DNA of 64,000 bases, taken from assembly GCA_051294375.1 (NCBI GenBank), contig CM119264.1, positions 22,593,826 to 22,657,825 of the forward strand, given 5' to 3'. Positions 39,241 through 49,800 of this stretch are shown one piece after another. The position numbers and the translations under genes were made by a program. The notes under the pieces were generated by a model that did no database searches, had not been told where the DNA came from, and saw only the letters and a list, made by a program, of their open reading frames with translations. The first letter of the stretch is position 1; every line of letters starts with the position of its first letter. This DNA is from Paraspadella gotoi. Taxonomy: Eukaryota; Chaetognatha.

Positions 39241-41883
39241 NNNNNNNNNNNNNNNNNNNNNNNNNNNNNNNNNNNNNNNNNNNNNNNNNNNNNNNNNNNN
39301 NNNNNNNNNNNNNNNNNNNNNNNNNNNNNNNNNNNNNNNNNNNNNNNNNNNNNNNNNNNNNNNNNNNNNNNNNNNNNNNNNNNNNNNNNNNNNNNNNNNN
39401 NNNNNNNNNNNNNNNNNNNNNNNNNNNNNNNNNNNNNNNNNNNNNNNNNNNNNNNNNNNNNNNNNNNNNNNNNNNNNNNNNNNNNNNNNNNNNNNNNNCG
39501 CCGCGAGCGCCTCCTAGCAGGTTCTCGTTATTGTTGTTGTTGCGTTCCTTGTTTACTTTGAATTTAATGCCGCAAAAAGAGATAGAGAAAGAGAGNNNNN
39601 NNNNNNNNNNNNNNNNNNNNNNNNNNNNNNNNNNNNNNNNNNNNNNNNNNNNNNNNNNNNNNNNNNNNNNNNNNNNNNNNNNNNNNNNNNNNNNNNNNNN
39701 NNNNNNNNNNNNNNNNNNNNNNNNNNNNNNNNNNNNNNNNNNNNNNNNNNNNNNNNNNNNNNNNNNNNNNNNNNNNNNNNNNNNNNNNNNNNNNNNNNNN
39801 NNNNNNNNNNNNNNNNNNNNNNNNNNNNNNNNNNNNNNNNNNNNNNNNNNNNNNNNNNNNNNACAGACCTTCAAAACAAGCTCATGAAAAAGAGGGATAA
39901 ACATTATCGGAAGAGCAGGGTTAAAAATAGAACATCATATCTTTTTCTCTCTCTCTCTCTNNNNNNNNNNNNNNNNNNNNNNNNNNNNNNNNNNNNNNNN
40001 NNNNNNNNNNNNNNNNNNNNNNNNNNNNNNNNNNNNNNNNNNNNNNNNNNNNNNNNNNNNNNNNNNNNNNNNNNNNNNNNNNNNNNNNNNNNNNNNNNNN
40101 NNNNNNNNNNNNNNNNNNNNNNNNNNNNNNNNNNNNNNNNNNNNNNNNNNNNNNNNNNNNNNNNNNNNNNNNNNNNNNNNNNNNNNNNNNNNNNNNNNNN
40201 NNNNNNNNNNNNNNNNNNNNNNNNNNNNNNNNNNNNNNNNNNNNNNNNNNAAAAGCGAAGCTTTTTGAATTAGAGAAAAATTAAATGAGGGTTTTTTTTT
40301 GTTTTTTTTTTAACGCGGTAGCTTTTCGGTTGAGAAGGAAAATATTTTGAAGCTTTAGGATAAGAAGAGAAAGTAGATTTTAAAAAGTTGGAGAAGAAAT
40401 GAAGAAAGGATGAGAGAAAACAAAGTCTCGCCCTCTTTATTAAATTAGTTAATTAATTACCCCGTGTCCGTTCGCGAGTGACACCAAAAAAATCATTACT
40501 ATACTTTATATATTTAAAAAACATAATTCATAAGTATATCATAAGTTGGAGAACTACTTGACTTTTTTAGGTATAAGTTTCATTTCGTGTTTAATTAAAA
40601 TACTATTCTTTGTTTAATTCTTTCTCTAACACAGTAAAATTGGCAAAAAAATACCATTTTTGGCATGTTCTTGATTGAATTTTTAAAAGATTTTATATCA
40701 TNNNNNNNNNNNNNNNNNNNNNNNNNACAGTAACATATTGTGCAAAGAATAATTAGCGTAGGATTTTGCATGTTCTTGGATTGGATTTTTAAAAGATTTT
40801 TATATCATAGAAATTCATATTAATGGTCTAATCAATGGCGTATCTGAATTATCGTAATGTTAAGTAATTTTTTAGTAATAATTTTTTATTTATTTTTTAA
40901 TTGTAAATCTTAAGTTTTCTTTATACAATTCGTCCAATTACAAAAAAATGCTGTCCTGAGCATGTTCTTGACTGTTTTAAATAATTATTTTATATTGTAA
41001 GGATTCCCAGATAATTCTTAATTTAATGGTGTAAATGAATTTTAATAATTTTAATATTTAATGAGTAATTAATTTATAATGATTTTCTTTTTTAAAAGAT
41101 TCAATTTTTTACTGAAGATGAAATTGGATGACCATTAAAGAAAAGTTGTTTTATATAAGTAAATATCAAATTCATCTTATGAAATTAAAATATAATAAAC
41201 GTCAAGTACTTTGCTTCAGGATGAGGAAAAAAAATTTTAAAAATATTTATCCAATGATAAATGGTACGCATTTTTTTGGTGTCACTCGCGAATAAGTTAA
41301 TTATTTATTTACCTTCGTAGCGAAAATAAAATCTTTATCAATATTTAGAAATTCGGGATTGGGATTTACAATTATTTTGTTGCCATTAATTGCATTTCGA
41401 TACATGATTCGTCCATTTGAATCGAAAAAAAAATGCAATTAATACTAATTAATAATGTTTCTTCAACAACAAAAACTTTATTGCTTTTACATAATTTTTG
41501 AGGGGGCGCTACTAATGAAGAAAATCCTGTTTTTTTCCCCCTGATCTTTCGTTTACCCGCGGAAAAAAAATTATCGGGCAAATCCGCTTTTCTCGATTAA
41601 CGCCGGGAAAAGGAAAAAAAATTTTCCCGCGACCGCTAATGGACATCGCGATTAAAATAAAAGATGAAAAAAGGTCTGAATTTAAAAACAATCAAAATAT
41701 AAAACTTTAAAAAGGAAAATATTATTTTATGAAATCGCGGAACGATCTCTGAGAAGAAAAAAAAGGCAACGCCGGAATCCATTAAGACAGCAATTCCGGC
41801 GCCGTCCCTGGCGCCACTCACCTAAATCACTGAACCATCCACGCTGGGGAAAATCCTGCCGAATCTTTCTCTCTCTTTCTCTT

Positions 41884-41933
<50 letters not shown>

Positions 41934-44900
41934 CCTCTCTCCCTCTCTTCTTCCTTTCTCACCCTGGAGGTCAAAACGAGGTAAATCGGCGAATTGGTTT
42001 TTTTTTCTTTCTCCGGTGAAAAGAAAGAAGGGAATGATGAGTGACGTTTTGTGACGCGTTGTGGCGTGAACGTGACGTCAATGTAGACATGGAAACGATG
42101 CTCTGTTTCCTTTCTTGCTATTTACGTTGATTCATGAAATTGGTACAACCAATATGTTATATTTGGCGATATAAATGCTTGTTGTTATCGGATTTTGTTA
42201 TCATATTTCGTCACAATTGAACTTGCCAAAAAAAAATATATATATATTCCATTTCAGTGTCAATACATAATCTTAGGGATAAATACCAACGTATAAACTA
42301 CCATCTATCCATTTACTTCGTTGATACATTTTTACCTAAAAGTTATTTCAAGTTTTCCAATTCTTTTCTCAACTGTTTTATTAATTTTTCAAGTTGGCTC
42401 CATTCATCCCCATTTTCCTTTATTTCCTCATATTCTTCATTTCATTCAACTTTTCTCTACTTTCATGAATCTCGTTTTCCGTTTGTCCCCCAGTCTCGTT
42501 TTTCCTTCTTTCTCTCCTCAAGATTTTTCTCGCTTTATTTAAAACGTCGTTTGGTCTTTCCTTCCTTCGACCCTCATCATTCTCGAGTCTTTTATTCCCA
42601 AATCCTCTATTTCTTCTTTCCTCCCTTTACTCTCCATTTCTCCTTTCCTCCCTTTACCATCCATTTCTTCTTTCCTCCCTTTACCCTCCATTTCTTCTTT
42701 CCTACCTTTACTCTCCATTTCTTCTTTCCTCCCTTTACTCTCCATTTCCTCCTTTCCTCCCTTTACCTCCATTTTCCTTCCTCCTTTTACCCTCCATTTC
42801 TCCTTTCCTCCCTTTACCCTCCATTTCTTCTTTCCTCCCTTTACCCTCCATTTCTTTTCCTCCTTTTACCTCCATTTCTTCTTTCCTCCCTTTACATATT
42901 TCTCTTTTCCTCCCTTTACCCTCCATTTCTTCTTTCCTCCCTTTACCATTCCATTTCTCTTCCTCCTTATTTCCTTTCTTATTTCCCTCCTCTACCTCAT
43001 TTCTTTTCTCCCTTTACCCTCCATTTCTCCTTTTCTTTCTCCCTTTACCCTCCATTTTCTTCTTTTCCTCCCTTTACCCTCCATTTCTTCTTTCCTCCCT
43101 TTACCATCCATTTTTCTTTCCTTCCCTTTTACCCTCCATTTCTTCTTCCTACTTTACTCTCCATTTCTTCTTTCCTCCTTTACTCTCCATTTCTCCTTTC
43201 CTCCCTTTACCTCCATTTCTCTTTTCCTCCTTTTACCCTCCATTCTCTTTCCTCCTTTACCCTTCATTTCTCCTTTCCTCCCTTTACTCTCCATTTTTTC
43301 TTTCTTCCCTTTACCCTTCATTTTCTCCTTTCCTCCTTTTACCCTTCATTTCTCCTTTCCTCCCTTTACCCTCCCTTTCTCTTTCCTCCTTTTACCCTTC
43401 ATTTCTTCTTTCCCTCCTTTACCCTTCATTTCTTCTTTCCTGCCTTTACCTCCATTTTCCTTTCTCCCTTTACTCTCCATTTCTTATTTTCCTCCCTTAC
43501 CCTCCATTTCTCCTTTCTCCTTTTACCCTCAATTTCTCCTTTCCCTTTACCCTCCATTCTTCTTTCCTCCCTTTACCCTCCATTTCTCCTTCCTCCCTTT
43601 ACCCACCATTTCTTCTTTCCTCCCTTACCATTCCATTTCTCTTTTCCTCTCTTTACCCTCCATTTCTCTTTCCTCCCTTTACCATTCCATTTCTCCTTTC
43701 CTCCTTTACCTTCATTTCTTCTTTCCTCCCTTTACCCTCCATTTTCTCCTTTCCTCCCTTTACCCTTCCATTTCTCCGTTCCCCCTGTTACCTCCATTTC
43801 TCTTTCCTCCTTTATACCGCTCCATTTCTCCTTTCCTTCCTTTACCCTCCATTTCTTCTTTCCTCCCTTTACCCTCCATTTCTCCTTCCTCCCTTTACCC
43901 TCCATTTCTTCTTTCCTCCTTTACCATTCCATTTCTCCTTTCCTCCCTTTACCCTCCATTTCTTCTTTCCTCCCTTTACCATTCCATTTCTCCTTTCCTC
44001 CCTTTACTCCTTCAGTATCTTCTTTCCTCCCTTTACCCTCCATTTGTAGTCGGGCATTGCCTAGGTTCACCCCGCCGAGAATCATCAATGCCCGACTACA
44101 ATTTTCCTTTCCTCCCTCTTACCATTTTCTTCTCTCCTTCCTTCCTCTACTACAGTCTACCCCTCACCAACGCAATTCCTCACTTTTTAACGTTTCCACC
44201 TTTCCTTTCTTCCCCCCCCCCATTTTTATTTACCTCATCCAACCGCCACCTCAACTTTTCTTCTCTTTTTAACGTCTTTTGGTCTCTCTCTCTCTCTCTC
44301 CTTCTCCTTTCTTAAAAAATTTTCTCTGCTTTGGTTTTTCCATGAATATTTAAATTTTAATCCGCGCTTCTGCTGCCGCTGCTGACGCTGAGGCCTCTCA
44401 CGCCACTTTCGCCATTGACCGTCTTGTCGGGCATCTGCGGCCGCCGTTGCCGTCATTAAAACAATCCTCCCTTAACGCAACCCACCTTCAATCCGGCAAA
44501 ACTATCGGCCATCAGTACCAAGTTACCAGCAACAACCTTTAAATTGACCTTTCAATTGGTTATCCCCGACTTTAAATTGACCTTTCAATTGGCAAGCCCA
44601 GGCTTTAAATTGACCTTTCAATTGGCAAGCCCAGGCTTTAAATTGACATTTCAATTGGCAAGCCCCGGCTTTAAATTGACCTTTCAATTGGCAAGCCCCG
44701 GCTTTAAATTGACCTTTCAATTGACAAGCCCAGGCTTTAAATTGACCTTTCAATTGGTAACCCCCTCCAAACATCTGCCAACCACCAATTTTCACCAGTC
44801 AAGGCTTACCACTCACCAGCCATCACTTACCACCTCCATCTCAACTTTCGAAGTTGTTCCCGGCCTAAGTCGTGACAAATGAAAAATAAAAACAAGAAAT

Positions 44901-46796
44901 CTTCTTTCTAACTTGATAGGCGTAATAAATAACGATAAAACCTGCGCTGAGCTCATAGAAGAAGAAAAAGAACTAGGCACGCCCATGCGATCCGAGGTCG
45001 CGACTGGAAAAAGGAATTCCGGGAGACGGCTTCGATCGAATTTTGTGGTATTATTCTAAATTTTATATGTAAATTGTATTTTTGTACTATGTGCCACGTT
45101 TTTACTGATGGGCTCGAGCTTTTAAAATACATATATGTAGTCATTCAAGAGTTCAATAACCGTAGTTCCTGTAAGCGACAAGAAATATTTAACTCACTAT
45201 ATTTTGTGATAATAATTTCTAGCCGACGAATAGAAAGTATATCATTCCTCATTGTTAATCGTTGTAAACATCCCACCGACATTTTTCTCGGAAACGTAAA
45301 ACTATGGAAAAACTTTTTGGGTTTTATTTTGGTCTGAAACGGAAATGGAGTCGAGTAGATTAACGAGGTTGGGCCCGATGACAAATTGAGTTTGGAAATT
45401 AAGGGAATTTGGAATCGGCGGAACTTGTCGTCGTTGTTGTTTTTCTTCTTTTATAGTTGTTGTTGTTAATTGAGATCCTGAGGGGTAGTTCGAAGGAATG
45501 AAGGCATTTTCTGGGTGAGTGACGTGGACTTTGGAGTAGAAATCGGGGGCGTGGCCCGAAGGGTAAAATGATGGAATGGAAATGAGGCTGAAAGAAAAAG
45601 TGAAAGGGAAAATAAAGGTTTTGGCATCGTCTCAGTCTGCTACTATTTTGTCAAGTGTTCATTTACAAAAGAATTGTTTTTAGTATAAACTCAAAAAAAT
45701 GCTCGATAATTTTTATATGAATTTTATATTTTTATTATAAATACTTTTTTTTCCGAAGAATCTTATCTTGGAGGATCTAAATACCATGCATTTCATTATT
45801 CATCTATTAAAGCGTAAGCTATCAGTTTGTTCTCTAAAAACTTTACCGCGCTGTTTTCCTTTGTTTCGTTTTTGTTTTTCCTTTTTTTATCTCTTTTCCT
45901 TTCACGAGAAACTTTTTTTTCGTTCGTGCCTTCGCGCGTTATCCCGTTACATCCGGAATCACGGAATCCGATATCAGGGAACGAACTTGCACCGAGTTAC
46001 ATCCGGAATCGCGCGTAAACGCCGTATCCGCTTCTATAGAATTCCCCTCGGATGAATAGATTTGAAAAAGGTGTAAAGGGAGAACTATATAATCTAAAAA
46101 AAATGTGCGACCGCGAAAACTGGAGAAAGAGATAGAGATATATTTTTTTTCTTTCCTTCTCTCTCTTCTCTTTTTTTTTACTTTACTTTTCTTAACCTCT
46201 CTCCGTTTTGCCTCGGCTTGCAATTTGCAACAAGCCTCAAAAGCCTTCTTCAAAAGTGCCAAGCGTTTCATAAACATCAGGCGAAGCGGAAAAACGTTGC
46301 CATGAAAACCTGAACGCTCACTGAAGGAGAAGACCAGCTCTTGACATGAATATATGTAAATATGTTTTTAAATGTAAGTATAATTGTATATATTGTATTT
46401 ACTCTTCTTAAAACTTAAGATCATTTCTAAAACGGTTTACGTATATATCAATTCTTTTCCTTTTGTTTTTTTTTTAACTAAGAGAAACATATCGTTTGAT
46501 ATTATTTAATGTACGATCTCTATGTATAACTTCATTAAGGATATTGAATAATTAATAAGAAATTTTTTCCCACGCGTTCGGATCTGGTTCGATTAAGTAA
46601 AAGAAACAGGAAAAAGCGAAACTGAAAACGCGAGAAAAACAAACAAAAGCCTTTGAGCAAAAAAATTGGGAAAACATGGAAAGACCTCGTTGGTAGAGCA
46701 AAGATAAAGCAAAGATCAATCGAACTCACAAAAATTATTTGAACAACATACGTACAATTAATAATACTAATATAAGATGAGAGGCAGGAAAAAAAG

Positions 46797-46840
<44 letters not shown>

Positions 46841-49800
46841 GGGAAAGGTTCCTCGTCAAGACCGCCCACGGCACGCGATTTCAACGTCGCATCGATGCTT
46901 CCTAACTACTGCTACGGCCCCGGCCACCCTTTTATAGAGAAGATGATCATAGTTTGTCTGTGGCTGACTGTGATCACCAGTGGTCGCCCGTGGTCGTTTG
47001 TAGAGGTAACCCTGTTTCATAACTACACTATGCGGTTGTTTCTGTTTCTGTTTTTTTTTTTTTTTCGTAATTAAGGCTGACTGATGCAAGTTGTTTTAAA
47101 AAAACAAATAAGATAAGAACGCGAGGACTGAGAGAGAGAGAAAAACGAAATACGAAAAGGAAGAGAGAGGGAGAAATGAAGAGACAAAGAGAGAAGAGAG
47201 AGAGAAGAGAGAGAAGAGAGAGAAGAGAGAAGAGAGGAGAGAGAGAGGAGAGAGAGAGAGAGTCATAAAATGGTCATTAGCATCTCGAAGAGCCCACACC
47301 GCTTTTCTTGCTCTGGCATATGCTATCATCGAACGGTTTGAAAGGCACATCCGGGGTTCGCGGGCGGAGACGCGGTTGCCACGGGTAACGCAGATGCTTG
47401 TCTCCACCCTCCTCCGTACTAACCCCAGGTGCCGACGGTGCCGGGTAGTGATTGAGAAAGCGAATAAAATTCTGCCCGTTTTTCGATATGATTCATACGA
47501 CGGGCGTTTGACGCGAGCAATTTTCCATATTTGCTGGTTATGGTTATTGTTCAGTAGGCGACGTCATTTCTCGAAATTAACTTTAATAAGAGATTCTAAA
47601 AAGTAGAACGAACACATTATATTAAATGAACATTTAATGTATATCAAAAAATTCATAATTAAATTTTAGCAATATACGCAGTAGGCCATAGTTATAACTA
47701 GTACTGAACCAATTGTTAAATTCAAAAACCTCGTTTTTCTAAGATTTTTTTGCAGATTTGATTCGTGCATAAAAAGTTGTAAAAAGAAATATAAACTTAT
47801 TTTGAAAAATTCCCCGTTTAGAAAGTCATAAGTGGGATCCATAACAAATTAGAAAAAAAGCTATATTTTAAGCTTGAAAAAGTAACTTTTTATATATATA
47901 ATATCAGTTTTTATATAATATTTTAAACCCACTTAATGAAAGAATTTTTAAAAATGGATTTATATTATTCTTTTAATCAAAACTTTGGAGAGGAATTCAA
48001 AATCTGCAATCGAAAATTAAGAAAAGCTTATCTTTGAAATTTATTTCATTTTATAAGGATAAGTAGCTATATATAAATTAGGGCCTACTGCGAAAATTAA
48101 AAAAACATAAAATTAATTTTTTTCACCAAAAATGTTACTGATGGTATGTAGTTCATATTGACTTTTAGAATTTTCGTATGTAAACTTTCACTACGAGCCT
48201 TTATTCGTCAGTGAGGTTCGTTTCTCGATTTAGACTAATGTTATTTACATAAGGCATTTCAATTTTTATTTTTTTTTTTAAACATATCGTTATTACTATT
48301 AACATAAATATTAATTTTTTTATCTTGACTTTCTCTTTTTTTCCGCGTTTGGTTGTTTTTTTTTGATTTATTTATTTATTATATAAATCAAAATTATGTT
48401 GCTTTATTTTTTCCGAAAGAATTTATAAAAGCTAGAGTTGAGTGAACAATTATTAATGATTAATTATATTTATATATTTATATATATATATTATATTATA
48501 TTCAGCCTGTGAATTATAAAAAAGTACCTACAAATAGCCTAAAACTTTTTGTTTAATGTAGCATCTGAATATCTGCATCTCAGTTTAAAATTCGTTCCAT
48601 TTTTTTCTGCTCATTTTTTTTTTTCTTTGATTTTTCTTGGCTTAACGCTTTATTTTGAAATTATATGTTAGATGTATTATCAAATGAGTGACAAATTAAA
48701 ATAAAATAACTTGGTGTTTTTTCTTTTTTGTTGGCTTGTCTTTTTTTGGCGCGACTGTAAAATAATTGTTTCATGCCTGGAGTGACGACTCAATCTCTTC
48801 GTTCGAATGCTTTTTACGAGATTTGTTCATCGATTAATTTAAATTGTACTCAGGATTTTATCCTGCTAACAATATGTACATAGTTACATAGGTTCTTAGG
48901 TATTAATAATGTCATTTTTATCGTGTGTTGTGCCCTTGGCGCCTAAATTAATTTAAAATGTTTTAATTTTCTCAACCTAGTTAACCATAATAAAGAAAAT
49001 AATGACCTTAAAAGGCAGCTTCAGTCACTAAATACATGTGAACGGTCATTTGATTTGACCGAGAGAGAAAGATAGGCAAAAGCATTACGTATATTTTCAG
49101 ACTAGTCCTATTTGATTTTTTTGAATAAAGCCTAAACCTGCCCCCCTTTTTTTTTCTTTTTTTGGCCCCTTTTAGGTTGTGCTGCGTCGGATGGAAAAGC
49201 GATGCAAATGTCACGGGATCTCAGGAAGTTGCGAGCTGAAGACGTGTTGGAGGTCGACGCCTGAATTCCGACTAATCGGAGAAGGATTGAAGGAGGCCTT
49301 CGACAACGCCAAGAAGGTGGGTGAGATGCTCAAGTCCTTCCCTCACTTCATTCATTGCATTCGATTCTCCAATCTTATTTATTCTTTTCGCTTATTCATT
49401 AAACATTAACAAAAAATCCTTTGTCAACGCCAGGTGGAGGCTTACAATTCCAACTCGGGAAGATACCGCTCCTATCGTTTCTATCGCTCCTACGATTCTT
49501 CCTCTCAATCTTCCAATAAGCTTCATCACCGCTCCACCGTCGCCTCTCCTGCCTCCACAAGGTGGCGTCACACCCACCCCAGCTCCACCACCGCTACCCC
49601 CGTCTCCGCCATTCAGCGCCATCGCTCCTCTGCTCCTACCGCCACTCCCCCTGCCCCTACGGATCTCGTTTACTACGAGAAATCCCCGAATTTCTGCGAC
49701 TCGGATCCCAGCGTCGACTCGTTGGGAACTCAAGGTCGAATCTGCAACCGAACGTCGAGAGGTGAGTTCGAGTCGAACCGAGGACAAAAGTTTTTCAATG

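Larger units (their letters stand above)
30293..49175. other. 18.9 kb Wnt10 intron
   Basis: No coding exon is supported. The intron contains two TIR elements, a tRNA-derived SINE, minisatellites with 27-bp and 33-bp units, TGACGTCA-bearing repeats, TTAGG-like sequence, a tandem duplication at about 38.1-39.6 kb and six of the eight N gaps. The intron size is uncertain because of these gaps. Confidence 0.85.

Noticed and set aside
42257-44272. A 671-codon open frame rich in Phe, Pro and Leu
   Set aside because: It coincides with the 27-bp minisatellite, has no domain and results from a unit length divisible by three.
44544-44882. 112-codon repeat protein on the plus strand and a Cys/Lys repeat on the minus strand
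   Set aside because: Both follow from the 33-bp array; neither has splice or start context.
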